64,000 bases of DNA from Argyresthia goedartella (GCA_949825045.1 OX463813.1:5828001-5892000), one strand, 5' to 3'; positions 10,291 to 20,730 are shown, numbered from the stretch's first letter. Made by a program: numbers and translations. The notes: generated by a model not told the origin, from the letters alone.

Positions 10291-10790
10291 AATGTGCCTA
10301 TCGGCAGTCTTTGTGACACCAATGACCGAGGAGGCAAGAGATTGGTTTCTTGGGGCCAACTTCAGCGAAGAAGCTACATAGATCTCGGGTGGTAGTGTGG
10401 TTTCCGGGAAAACAAGAGGATCTTCCGAAAGATACTCTTACGATTATAAAGTAACAGAACACCATGATATGCCTGTTTGGGTACCCGTCTGCTGATGGCC
10501 GTGCCGTCTGGAGTTGCCGAATCTTGGAACACAAACATGTTTTGGTTGTGTTTCCAGATGACGGAAGTCCAGGCCATGCTTATCCATGACCAGTCGGTGA
10601 CTAGGGCTGAACTACTGAAGCCTGCTTCTTCGATAAACACATCTTGTGTGTGTGGGTTACAGAACGAGGCTCCTGTTAAAGAGAAGGAAGAGAAGGCTCG
10701 AAGCGAGAAGTGGCCGGTTCGAGTTAGTCTGATGTCGACCCAGGGCACTCAGACTGACTTCAAACTATACCTGGAGTAAAAGCCTTCTAA
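10291..10790. other. GC-richer block of unknown origin, open on both strands
   Basis: A sharply bounded block, GC-richer than its flanks, with 100 open codons on plus (10477-10779) and 124 on minus (10374-10748), plus a second minus frame. None of the readings shows a domain I recognise. The plus reading ends just before a sequence resembling a splice donor (AAAGTAAGT, 10799-10807), but no matching exon structure is evident. It may be a fragment of an unrecognised transposon or an exon. Confidence 0.3.
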
Positions 10791-11378
10791 TCCACAACAA
10801 AGTAAGTCAAAGACATAGTAAAATGTATTTATTACTGTAGATATTTACTTACACTTTTCAAACATATTTTTTTGCCTTTTCTCTACATTAGACCACTCTG
10901 AGAGAATAAGGGCGTATAAACTCCATCAGATGGATTAGATCTCTTAAAAATTGGTTGTTCTTAACTAATACAAATATTACAATATCAATTGTTATAATTA
11001 ATAATCAGGAATAAATAATAACAAAATTATTAACAGCAGGGTCTGTGTTGAATCAGATTAACCCCATACATTCCCGTCATTTAGGTAATCTTGAACATTG
11101 TAAATCGCAATTTCGAAATCTCCAGAGGTATTTTATTGTAGTAGAAAATGCACTGACTCTTGATAGAATTGTTAAACTTCGCGAGCCTTAACCGGGGCGC
11201 AACTAGTCTGTAATTATTTCTTAGGTTAACATTACAGCTATTGCGTACAGTATATGCGTTTGTAAAATGTTGTAAGGTTCTTGCGTATATACATTATATT
11301 TTTTTAAATGAATTGACTAGCTACAGAGACAAATAGAATCTCAATTACTTTAAAAAGCTCTCAAGGGGTCTGATCGTA

Positions 11379-11603
11379 TTAAATTATAAATTGCTCGAAT
11401 AGTTCTTTTCTGTAAAATAAAAATTTTTTGACTATCCGCTGTTTCCCCCCACAACAAGATACCATAGGACATGCCACTAAAAAACTAACTAAAAAATACC
11501 AGCCTAGATTTAGCCACGTCCGTGTTTTGTCTGATGTTCTAAAAGCGTAAGCCGCAGAACTTAATTTACCAGCAAATTTATCTATGGTGGGCCCCCACTG
11601 CAA
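11379..11603 (-). pseudogene. Family A LINE post-RT fragment
   Basis: Contains WGPTIDKFAGKLSSAAYAF, equivalent to WDPHINKLSNRLSSAAFAV in the 57.5-58.2 kb copy. It then runs off frame through a region whose DNA (11500-11540) still matches the VYFSYFHS part of the intact copies. Broken by frameshifts. Confidence 0.8.
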
Positions 11604-11682
11604 CTTGCTCTCAATGGCTATTCCAAGAAACTTCGAATCATTTACTAATTCTAACCTGTTGCTATCTAAAACTAAACTGGTC

Positions 11683-11877
11683 TCAACTTTCCTGACAATT
11701 GGAAGTGAGAATTTGATACACTTTACCAGCGTTTAACAATAATTTATTAACTGTGAACCAATTCAAGATTAAAGACGATACACCATTAACATCATCAAAG
11801 TCTTCTTTTTGTCTTTCAATTTTGAAGACCAGTGTTGTATCATCAGCAAACAACATTATGTCAGTCAATTTCTCCAC
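11683..11877 (-). pseudogene. Family A LINE RT active-site fragment
   Basis: 64 residues with LFADDTTLVFK (catalytic FADD box) and ILNWFTVNKLLLN, directly comparable with LFADDTSLIFK...WFTVNNLLL of the copy at 61.5 kb. It abuts the next fragment across a frame change at 11877. Confidence 0.88.
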
Positions 11878-12329
11878 TATGAAAGGATCTTTAATAAGAA
11901 AGGGCTTAATATGGAACCTTGTGGAAAGCCAATTTCTACACCCGATCCTTCAGATTTAACGCCGTTGACTTCTGCCTTTTGAATTCTATTGCTTAAGTAT
12001 GATCGTAGTGGACCCAACGTTTTGTTTCTAATTCCGTAATGATTAAATTTCGTTAGCAGCGTATCAAAATCAACACAATTAAATGCCTTCGACAGATGCA
12101 GAATAAATATGAGATATAAGGGTAATACCTGCATACGTAATCGATTTCCCCTAGTAAAACCGTATTGTTTGGCGTGGAGTTTTTTTGTAGGTTTAAAATG
12201 TGAGAGCACTAGATTGAGTATAATCTTTTCAAATATTTTACTTAGTGCTGGAAGTATAGATATTGGTCTGAAATATGAAAGATCCTTATCTCCCGACTTG
12301 AACAGAGGTATCAGTTTACTGTGTTTCAT
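11877..12329 (-). pseudogene. Family A LINE RT N-terminal fragment
   Basis: 150 residues with SKLIPLFKSGDKDLSYFRPI, SILPALSKIFEKIIL, then LSKAFNCVDFDTLL and IGFPQGSILSPF. The usual catalytic Asp motif (F.DLSKAFD) is damaged: IFILHLSKAFN lacks the Asp. GVPQGS is GFPQGS. Clearly inactive. Confidence 0.88.
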
Positions 12330-12570
12330 GAGGTCTGGAAAAGCTCCATCGTCAACATATTTATTGAATATATAAGTTATGTGTGGGTATAACTAGAATT
12401 ACTGAACCAAAGACTTTGACTGATATACCCCACAGGTCTTCGGTATTTTTTAAGTTAAGTTCCCTAAACGTTTTGACAAAGTCCTGGGGATATATATGAT
12501 GAAATTTTAAATATTAGATACATTACTGACGCTAGTGTTGTTTTTAAATAAAGTCTCTGCTTCATATAGA

Positions 12571-14098
12571 GATGAATCGAGATGCCCATGCATGGTGGTA
12601 GCTAGCCGTAACGGCCTCAGATAGGTTGCTTACCTGATGTTCTATAGCCTCGGCACCCGGTACTCTTACCGGCATATTGCACTCGGGCGGTTCTGCGCAG
12701 ATTCCGCTTTGAGGTTGCCTCAACTGTGTTTAGCTGAATGTCGTATCGAACCCATCTGTGATCTGAGTACAATGCTATATATACGTGCCAGTTTGTGATA
12801 GCTCTCGACGCTTCTTAGGTTGCAAGTGTTATATCAATGATTGTTCTGTCTTGTCTGGCGACGAATGTTGGCTTTGAACCTTCCAGACCCCCGGCAGAAG
12901 TATGCCACAGTGCACCCTACAAGGGGGTCACTCTGTTTCCCTACCGTGAGCTTTTCCCCCTTTGTGAGGGTTAAGCTACCCAGGCACATCTTAGTGTCCT
13001 CTGGTCCTCACACCAGGGTTTGAGGACACCATTGGCCTGGAGCGGTTTTCCCCGGAATGTGGGGCCCGCCTTTTCCTAGGAGAGTTGGGTGGCCTCCTGC
13101 AACAACCGCCCTTGCAACAGCTCCTGCACTTCTTGCGCCTGCTGCGTCAAAAGGTGGCCGGTCCCCTCGGTCGCAACTGCTACCATGAGGTCCGCTCTCA
13201 CTGCGTCAGCAAAGCTGGGTTGGGGTTCTTCGTGGCGCTCAACCTTTTGCCACTTCGAATCCCCCCGAGGAGATACACTGTCGACGAGGTTGAAGCCTCT
13301 GGATCGCTCCCTTTCCCTGCCCTGTTTTTGGCCGCCTTCAAGGTTCCTGGTACAGGTCCCTTGAGTACCACGGCTATTGTTTGTTGAGAAATGCGCGCTG
13401 CCTTCTTCCTTTCGCGCTGCAGCTTGCTCCTGCATTTACGCTTGACCCTAGGACCCTCTTGGGCAGGTTCAGGCTTGTCCCTTTGCAGTTCGCCCATTAC
13501 TTTGATTGTGTGCGACATGAGTCGGTGGGTGTAGAGAAAGAAGCCTCTTGCGCTGGCTTTTCAGCCACAGATTGCTCCGCGTGCTCAGCAGCCGCACTGG
13601 TGGTAGTGGCAATTATGCTTGTTGACGCGGTACCGCCATGGGGCTGCGCCGCACCTGTCTGGGTTGTCGACACGGCTGCTTTCGGCTCAGATAGTTTCCC
13701 AGTTTTCCACGACATTTCTCCGACATTCCCGGATCTGTGTGTGGCGGTGCAGCTTTCGCCGCTCCTACCCCGTGAGGGTGTGTGCTTTTGGGTTTCAGGG
13801 TCGACTTCGTTACCCTGAACACACTTGTGAAAGAGGTTAACGCAGCTTTCGCCACATCTACTCCCCGCTTGTCAGTGTTGATTTTAGAGAGCGGTTCCGT
13901 TTGACCAGTCCCAGCTCTTTGTGTAAGGGGGTCTGGTTTGGCTTGCGCTGACCCAGCACCTTTTGTGACCCGTCAGATTCCCCCTTCGGTTCCTGTGGAT
14001 TTTGGGTTTTGGATAGTTTGTTGCCCATATTCCATTGTGTATATCTTCATGAGTTTCCCCACCCTCCACGGAGCACAACGCAAATAACATCGTTGTCA
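12571..14098 (-). mobile_element. GC-rich ORF1 of a second LINE, inserted in family A
   Basis: GC-rich segment reading minus in several broken frames. Parts in coding order: 14090-13884 (HRNRRGNLTGHKRC), 13855-13497 (Ala/Ser/Thr/Gln-rich and low complexity), 13518-13198 (KRKCRSKLQRERKKAARI, basic), 13435-13076 (SFADAVRADLMVAV then QQAQEVQELLQGRL), then GPTFRGKPL...WCEDQRTL near 13060-12990. The last two patterns resemble ORF1 proteins of insect retroelements that carry a DUF4780-type domain. No RT is present. Flanking family A sequence on both sides indicates insertion or rearrangement. Confidence 0.55.
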
Positions 14099-14099
14099 G

Positions 14100-14480
14100 A
14101 ATTTTTTAGAAAGAATACTAAAACAAGTTATTTGCCAGGTAGCCCCTAGATGTTTTGATGGATAATATTGAAGTGGGGCTTACACTTTGACATATTATTT
14201 AGTCGCTCTTGTATGCTAGAGATTTCCTCTATTGTCTTAAGAACTAATTTAAATGACTTGGAACAGATTCCAATGTTGCAAGTAAAGTATGATGATCAGG
14301 TGAATTCCCAATTAGGGTGCATGTCATATTACTCTTAACATAAGCAGGTTTCTGATTAGTCTGTTCAACAAAAACAACTGTTGTCAAGTTGAACTTGGTT
14401 AAACCAACTACATCTGCGTCGCATATATTATAAGGTAATAATGTAGCTACTAATTTTCTATATTAATTAGACAGGTGTAA
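14100..14480 (-). pseudogene. Family A LINE upstream coding fragment
   Basis: Minus reading ends KPAYVKSNMTCTLIGNSP...TLESVPSHLN followed by a stop at about 14246. The same end (KPASIEQCNNNDMYSLESVPNSLN) precedes the endonuclease in the copy at 63.69-63.99 kb. This shows the 10.86-12.57 kb LINE and this piece belong to the same element. The endonuclease region between them is missing or replaced. Confidence 0.7.
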
Positions 14481-15110
14481 CGTATCCTGAATCAGATTGA
14501 ATAAAGTAATGTTTGACAATTTTGAGTTAACTTGCATATTTTTTTTGCAGTTGCAATATAAAAGAACCATATTAAATCGGGTAGTATTTAATCGCACATC
14601 AAATATTTCTTATTTGCACAGAAAAAATGTTCAACAGAAACACTTATGTTTCTTTTGCTCTTACAAATTTCTAAAATTCCATTATTGGATAAATAAAAAT
14701 AAAATTAAAAATTTGCACTCAAAATTCGCCATTCATATAAATGAATGGAGAATTTTGAGTGCAAGTCAGTATATTAATTTGACTAAGAATATTTTTTATT
14801 AAAAACGGAATGTTTGTTCGAAAAGCCACACAGCCAAAAGCCAGCCAGAAAAGATTTTTGTTGTGAACTGCGTAAGAAATATTAGCTTATTTTGATAAGA
14901 TGTAAGATTGTATTGGTGGTGCTTGTTTTGTTAATCAAATGGTTTATTAATAGAATAGACTGTATTTTATTTTCAGCCACAGTTAAATTTTCCCCTTTAA
15001 AATAATCGCGCTCTGACCAGTTAAGCGTTAATTTGAAGTAGGCGAACATCTAAAAAAAAGACTTAATACTTTCTATATTTCAGAAATATAAAATCGGCAA
15101 TCTACTGTAC
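14481..15110. other. AT-rich spacer containing a strong hairpin
   Basis: AT-rich sequence. A 101-codon open stretch at 14497-14802 is Lys/Asn/Ile/Phe-rich and looks like chance in AT-rich DNA. The only structured feature is the inverted repeat at 14713-14764. Confidence 0.5.
14713..14764. repeat. 24-bp-arm hairpin
   Basis: Arms TTGCACTCAAAATTC... and ...GAATTTTGAGTGCAA, 24 bases each with one mismatch, around a 4-base ATAA loop. Confidence 0.95.
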
Positions 15111-15119
15111 ATCTATCTG

Positions 15120-15260
15120 ACATAAAAAAATAAATCTATGGCAGTTCCTTCGCCATTCCTCTACCACAGTGGTAGAGAAGCGACAAAATATGACGTTTGC
15201 TAAGTATATGTAAATATCTACAGTAATTAATAAATTTGAATTTGAAATTCGAATTTGTAC
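15120..15260 (+). mobile_element. LINE family A 3' terminus, plus strand
   Basis: Matches 19230-19370: AAATCTATGGCAGTTCCTTC then TGACGTTTGCTAAGTATATG and AAATATCTACAGTAAT. It ends in AATAAATTTGAATTTGAAATT, a TTTGA-type tail typical of this family. Only the last ~130 bases are present. Confidence 0.75.
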
Positions 15261-15489
15261 ATTATGGCCATTGATCACAAATGGCGCCAACGGAATCGCA
15301 TGTCAATAACAATGAAGCGCGGTCCGGATAATCGGTACCCACCCGATGCGCTCATAAATCGGGGCCGGTCCGAAATGTACAATCAGCGAATGTGCATCAA
15401 CTTAGGCTTAGTCCCTCGATGTGGGGGTTGCACACTCAATCGTTTAATGATGGTTTTTTGTGCAGTAGTCTATGCATCAAGCTACAAAG

Positions 15490-15610
15490 CGCTTTTTCTA
15501 GGGTTTTGCCTCTCCTCTACATTGGACCGCTGTGGGAGAAGTAGGGCGGAGAAACTCGCAAAGAGAAATTTTTAGATCTCTTTTAAAATTTGGTTTGAAC
15601 AAGGTACTCT
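15490..15610 (-). mobile_element. LINE family A 3' terminus, minus strand
   Basis: TTTTGCCTCTCCTCTACATT through TAGATCTCTTTTAAAATTTGG matches the reverse of the family A 3' UTR (compare 10870-10960). It gives a tail-to-tail pair with the fragment at 15120. Confidence 0.75.
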
Positions 15611-16053
15611 TATAGGGTCACGGTCAAAGTTGCCTACGCTTGTGAATAAATACACTTTTCTCAAATAGTATGAAATGTTCCCATAACATCTGTGAAGATA
15701 GTATCCGAAAGAGACTCATCCTGGACAATTTTTAGAAGTGTCCAGGAAAACGCAAAAGTGTCCAGTAAGCAGGTATGAAATCCCATTACATATCATAATA
15801 TTTAAATATAGAACTATTTTTTCTGCAAAGATAGATAGACTAAGGAGGTTATTGGCAGTTAAATGCCTTTAATAAAAAGAAGGTACCATAGAGGTTGACG
15901 TATCCGAATTGCACTTATATTGCACGATGTAAAATGGCGGCAAACTCAGTTCATTTGTATTTTTTACTATTTTGATACTAATTAGGAATCAGAAATTCGG
16001 TACTAACAGAAGAAAAAGATGAATAAAATAAAATATTCACAATAAACATAAAT
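15611..16053. other. Spacer with one small inverted repeat
   Basis: Unassigned sequence. TCCTGGACA (15718-15726) and TGTCCAGGA (15739-15747) form a 9-bp stem, and TGTCCAG recurs near 15760. No gene was seen. Confidence 0.5.
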
Positions 16054-17146
16054 GGTTTTATTTTTGAGAAAAGCACTATACACGCCTCGACCTCGGCTTA
16101 CTTACTGGTCTCTGCAATAATGTACTATTTCTCAAACATGCAATGGAATGTCGTCATTACGTTCGTTATAAATAACAGGCTTGGAAGTATCACGTTTCGG
16201 GCCGCACAACTCGAGAGAACTGTAAAGGAGTTTCATACAAAATTGCAGGCCTAGGCCGGGAATTATTATTGGTTTTATTTTTTAGAAAAGCACTATACAC
16301 GCCTCGACCATAAGGCTAACTTACTGGTCTCTGCAGTAATGTACTATTTCTCAAACATGCAATGGAATGTCGTCATTACGTTCGTTATAAATAACAGGCT
16401 TGGAAGTATCACGTTTCGGGCCGCACAACTCGAGAGAACTGTAAAGGAGTTTCATACAAAATTGCAGGCCTAGGCCGGGAATTATTATTGGTTTTATTTT
16501 TTAGAAAAGCACTATACACGCCTCGACCATAAGGCTAACTTACTGGTCTCTGCAGTAATGTACTATTTCTCAAACATGCAATGGAATGTCGTCATTACGT
16601 TCGTTATAAATAACAGGCTTGGAAGTATCACGTTTCGGGCCGCACAACTCGAGAGAACTTTAAAGGAGTTTCATACAAAATTGCAGGCCTAGGCCGGGAA
16701 TTATTATTGGTTTTATTTTTTAGAAAAGCACTATACACGCCTCGACCATAAGGCTAACTTACTGGTCTCTGCAGTAATGTACTATTTCTCAAACATGCAA
16801 TGGAATGTCGTCATTACGTTCGTAATAAATAACAGGCTTGGAAGTATCGCGTTTCGGGCCGCACAACTCGAGAGAACTGTAAAGGAGTTTCATACAAAAT
16901 TGCAGGCCTAGGCCGGGAAGTATTATTGGTTTTATTTTTGAGAAAAGCACTATACACGCCTCGACCATAAGGCTAACTTACTGGTCTCTGCAGTAATGTA
17001 CTATTTCTCAAACATGCAATGGAATGTCGTCATTACTTTCATTATAAATAACAGGCTTGGAAGTATCACGTTTCGGGCCGCACAACTCGAGAGAACTGTA
17101 AAGGAGTTTCATACAAAATTGCAGGCCTAGGCCGGAAAGTATTATT
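16054..17146. repeat. Five-copy ~219-bp satellite
   Basis: Unit starts at 16054, 16271, 16490, 16709 and 16928 (periods 217, 219, 219, 219). Each begins GGTTTTATTTTTNAGAAAAG and ends with GCAGGCCTAGGCCGG. The copies differ by only a few bases; the first has a 2-base-shorter variant (CGACCTCGGCTTA). There is no open frame through the units. Confidence 0.98.
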
Positions 17147-17733
17147 TTTTTAATTTTATGCTCAAAGCAAAAGACATCAACGGGCGCAAGGAAATTACGT
17201 TTATTAGTATGTATAAACTTGAAACCAGACTGGTCCAGTCTGGTTTCTCATCAGTTATGTTCATTACAGCTTGTCTTTGTTCTTATTTATTTATTTTGTT
17301 ATATTGTTATTTTCAGACATTTTATTGGCACTTATGGATTCAATAATTTTGATATCGTACATAGTAAACAAAAATACATGTAATAAAAAAATATATGACG
17401 AAAGTTGAAAAAAATTTTAGTTTATCATATATATCATTTATTTTTTATATTTTCCCATGTATATGAGACTTAGGTAAGTGTTTGACTTGTAAAAGTGCAT
17501 TATTTTGCCTACCCGCTTGATTGTTCTGGCCGCGGCAAGAAAACCCGTCGATTTGCCTTTGCGCGCCAACAAAATGGTACCTATTTTGCCACCATCGACG
17601 GACCGCCCGCATCGCGTTGGGCCGCCTCACATAAACATTATTTCTGACTCCAGTTCTCGGGTTATTCCTTGAGAGTTATTTATTGTCAATAGCTGATAAA
17701 ATAGGCATTTTACTAGAATAAGTGTTGATTGTA
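17147..17733. other. Spacer with a perfect palindrome
   Basis: 17221-17247 is GAAACCAGACTGG-T-CCAGTCTGGTTTC, two 13-base arms around one base. A GC-richer patch at 17500-17640 is open on minus for 61 codons with no recognised motif. The rest is AT-rich. Confidence 0.6.
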
Positions 17734-18186
17734 TTAAGGCGATGATGGAATAAAAATGCGCTGTCGAGTGGAAGTGAGATGCAATAATTACTCGCGAATA
17801 AGAAAAAGCGGGATGCCAATAATGCGCTCGCGACTAATCTGAAACAACGTAAGCACCAAAACGTAAAAAAAAACATAAAAAATAAACTATTTCAGGGAAT
17901 TAACTTTCAAATTGAAAATCGTTAGAAATAACAATTGTTCATACATTGCAATTATCACACAGTCATATTCACTTACTACTGCGGTGTAATAGGATAAAAC
18001 CATAAAAAAGGGTTGACTTTGTATTTATTTTCTATCGAGAAAATTTTATCCAAACATGTTTTCCAATTAAGAATCTCTAGATTATATAGTCAAATTACAT
18101 ATGCCAGAAATTAATTACGATTTGCGCAGTATTTCCTGAAAAACACATGAAAACAGCACCCCATATTTATTTAATCAGCGTCTTAA
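17734..18186. mobile_element. 445-bp TTAA-flanked MITE, copy 1
   Basis: A 445-base body (17738-18182) flanked by TTAA on both sides. The ends are imperfect inverted repeats: GGCGATGATGGAATAAAA and, reversed, GACGCTGATTAAATAAAT (about 13 of 18 match). A near-identical copy of exactly the same length, also between TTAA sites but with different flanks, lies at 48365-48817. TTAA target duplication is the hallmark of piggyBac-type elements; the termini here do not start with the usual CCC. It is non-coding, so non-autonomous. Confidence 0.85.
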
Positions 18187-18558
18187 CGACTCTTGTACAG
18201 TCATACATAGCTGTAAACATATACTTCAGGCGTAAAATGTACCAGGGTCAATATAAAAATTCTTATCCGAAAAATTAAATCGTAAACCTACGAATTATAT
18301 GTATTTAACAGAATCCTGTATTAATATTACATATGAAAAAAAAAACTCACTAATCTCAAGCAAAAATATTTTTTTATTAATATTTCAACTTTCGCAACAA
18401 GCAAAAGAAATATGGCACAAAATCGGGTTTTTGTAGCTAAATCCTTTTGATCAAGCAGTAGTGGAAGGAACTAATCTCTATGAAAATGATTAGTCCAGAA
18501 CAATTATAAGCTAAATACTCACATTTTTTATATTTATCCCAGCACAACAAACATACAC
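18187..18558. other. AT-rich spacer
   Basis: AT-rich sequence between the MITE and the 43-bp tandem repeat. Nothing was recognised. Confidence 0.5.
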
Positions 18559-18690
18559 CAATCACTGACGCGGCCGAATGTTAAACGGCCGAATGAAATT
18601 GCAATCACTGACGCGGCCGAATGTTAAACGGCCGAATGAAATTGCAATCACTGACGCGGCTGTTAAACGGCCGAATGAAATTGCAATCAA
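18559..18690. repeat. 43-bp tandem repeat, three copies
   Basis: Unit CAATCACTGACGCGGCCGAA followed by TGTTAAACGGCCGAATGAAATTG. The third copy lacks a few bases. Each unit carries two CGGCCGAATG boxes. Confidence 0.93.
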
Positions 18691-18709
18691 ACTAGATCTA
18701 GCGCTATGA

Positions 18710-19102
18710 TTGGTTGGTGGTGTTGTATGTCTAATTTATAATTTAAAACGAACAGACTCCTTAAGAGAGCTTTTTAAAGAAATTGCCATACTAACAGTAG
18801 CTAGTCAATTTATTTTCGAAAATATAATGTATGTACGCAAGAACCTTGCAACATTTTCCAAACTTGGCGACAGCTGTAATGTTAACCTAAGAAATAATCA
18901 CAGACTATGTGCGCCCCGTTTTAGACTCGCGAAGGTTAGCAATTCTTTCAAGGGTCAGTGCATTCTCTACTACAATAGGATACCTCTGGAGATTTTGAAA
19001 TTGCCATTTGAGCAATTTAAAAAGCATGTTAAAGCGACTTTGTCGAAAAAGGGATATTACAATGTTCAAGATTACTTAAATGACAGGACTGTATGGGGTT
19101 AA
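18710..19102 (+). pseudogene. Family A LINE ORF2 C-terminus
   Basis: 130 codons matching the C-terminal module of family A: DSLRELFKEI...VASQFIFENIMYVRKN, then SNSFKGQCILYYNRIP, LPFEQFKKHVK, and KGYYNVQDYLNDRTVW before the stop. Equivalent segments are at 31348-31902 and 57481-58167. The RT domain is absent, consistent with 5' truncation. Confidence 0.88.
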
Positions 19103-19370
19103 TCTGGCTCAACACAGACCTTGCTGTTAATAATTTTGTAATTATTTATTCCTGCTTATTAATCATAACAATTAAATTTTTCATATTTGTATTAGTTAAG
19201 CACAACCTATTTTTAAAAGAGATCTAAAAATAAATCTGTGGGAGTTTCTACGCCCTTCTTCTCCCACCTCCAATTTTTTGCCTCTTCTCTCCAATGTAGA
19301 GAAGAGGCAAAAAATGACGTTTGCTAAGTATATGTAAATATCTACAGTAATAAAGTACTTTGACTATTGA
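19103..19370 (+). mobile_element. Family A LINE 3' UTR and tail
   Basis: Continues from the coding tail at 18710. It carries the AGAGATCTAAAAATAAATCTG segment and a hairpin CCTCTTCTCTCCAATGTAGAG with its complement (19286-19310), and ends near TACAGTAATAAAGTACTTTG. It serves as the reference 3' end for the other family A fragments. Confidence 0.8.
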
Positions 19371-19742
19371 CTAAATGTTGGTAATCCCACTGGGAAGGAG
19401 TGAGTGAGAACACCTTACGAAGTACTTCATTGGTGTAATAGAGATAAAAGGTTTCTGGCAGAAAGTCGTTGGATACAAAAGTATCCCGAGACAATCTACT
19501 GCAGAAAATCTTTGGATACTTTTGTATCCCAAGGCAATCAAGCGGCTACTTGCGTTAAATGATTTGAGTTTTGAGTTTTGAAATACCAACTATATACCCA
19601 CTCAGCCGGCAAGCCCTTCTTACCCGGCGTCTGCAGTAATGTAAGTACTATTATTTGCGACAAGTTACAACTGTGCATATACAAAAATATTATTATTTAT
19701 TAAACATATATACATAGAAAAATTATAAAAAAGTTTAATATA
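19371..19742. other. Spacer with paired palindromes
   Basis: GGATACAAAAGTATCC (19471-19486) and GGATACTTTTGTATCC (19514-19529) are each palindromic around AAAA and TTTT, and are inverted copies of each other. Otherwise no feature. Confidence 0.6.
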
Positions 19743-19995
19743 TTATTTATTACTTATTACGAGTCGTTTATGTCCCACTATAGGGCAAAGGCCTCCTCTC
19801 CCCTTCTTCCACTCCTGGCGGTCTTGAGCGGTCTCCCACCAGTTTTTGTCCCAGAGACCCAATTCGTGACTCCATCTTTTCCTGGGTCGGCCACGCTTTC
19901 TTTTTGCCACCGGGAGCCTATTGCGTGGCTCTTTTGGCCCATGGGTCCGGGAGCATTCGAGCAACGTGGCCGGCCTTCCTACATAAAATAAAATA
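19743..19995 (-). pseudogene. LINE ORF2 extreme C-terminal fragment
   Basis: Minus reading contains KRKRGRPRKRWSHELGLW, then WWETAQDRQEWKKGRGGLCPIVGH. The GRPRKRW...W...AQDR.EW pattern is the last ~40 residues of many insect LINE ORF2 proteins. Only this end is present. Confidence 0.85.
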
Positions 19996-20204
19996 TTTGG
20001 ATTATAGAACAAAACACGCAGTAGTCCGCTATTTTGTCATTTATTTTTGCATTTTTTTTTCAGAAATAAATTTCCAAGCTAGGGAACAGCTTCTGGCGCA
20101 ATTGGTAGAAATATTCACTTTTCACTTTCAAACATACATATGAATACACAGTTATTAAATACTCTGGGCCTATTGCCGCAACAGATTTCCTTACGATGTT
20201 TAGT

Positions 20205-20402
20205 TCTTACGCCTCCAGAATTCTGCGGAGTGACCGTAAAGGGATTGGATTGGTTACGAATTTCTCCGGTAAAATAAATCTGGAAGCCCTTCATTCTCGA
20301 CAGCTGCTGCGATGGGCTAGCCCCCTGTCACGAAAGACTGTATATTAAATGATTGGCTAAACGTGATCAAAACGTGGCTTTGTGCATTTGCCACCTCGTA
20401 TG
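20205..20402 (-). repeat. Dispersed repeat C (partial, reverse)
   Basis: Matches the reverse of 44006-44240: CGACAGCTGCTGCGATGGGC, GGCTAGCCCCCTGTCACG, and the CTGGAAGCCCTTCATTC centre. In the complete copy at 44 kb it is a fold-back element. Confidence 0.75.
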
Positions 20403-20450
20403 GGAACCAGAAACAGCGACGTCACACACATATAAACATCCACGACCTGG
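20403..20450 (-). mobile_element. SINE-2 fragment
   Basis: GGGAACCAGAAACAGCGACG through ATAAACATCC is the reverse of the post-tRNA part of the SINE at 27885-28160. Confidence 0.65.
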
Positions 20451-20452
20451 CG

Positions 20453-20730
20453 TTTTTTAGGGTTCCGTACCCGAATGGTGCCAAACGGGACCCTCTAAGC
20501 CTCCGCTGTCCGTCCGTCTGTCACCAGGCTGTAACTGTCAATGAAATTTTCACAGATGATATATTTCTGTTGCCGCTATAACAACAAATACTAAAAAACA
20601 GACTTAAATAAATATTTAAAGAGGCTCCCATACAACAAAGCTCGAGACCTATAACTTTGTAAACAACATTTTGCTACTCCACACCATCCCCACCATTGTA
20701 CGGTGGTACGGAACCCTTCGTTTGACCGTT
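20453..20730 (+). repeat. Dispersed repeat D, copy 1
   Basis: Begins TTTTTTAGGGTTCCGTACCC and ends GGTGGTACGGAACCCTTCG...TTGACCG, with internal GTCCGTCCGTCTGTCACCAG and GAGGCTCCCATACAACAA. The two ends share a GGGTTCCGTACC inverted motif. Non-coding and internally shortened here. Confidence 0.85.

Larger units (their letters stand above)
10860..12570 (-). mobile_element. LINE family A copy, 3' part (RT to 3' UTR)
   Basis: Reverse-oriented LINE. The 3' UTR is at 10860-11090 (landmarks TTTGCCTTTTCTCTACATTAG and TTAACCCCATACA), a broken post-RT region at 11100-11600, the active-site fragment at 11683-11877, the RT N-terminal half at 11877-12329, and weak coding remains to about 12560. Its proteins match the better copy at 61466-62902. 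The element resumes at 14100-14480 beyond a foreign GC-rich block. Confidence 0.85.

Noticed and set aside
13085..13840. Plus-strand ORFs up to 145 codons
   Set aside because: Shadows of the GC-rich minus-strand ORF1. The minus readings carry the recognisable motifs.
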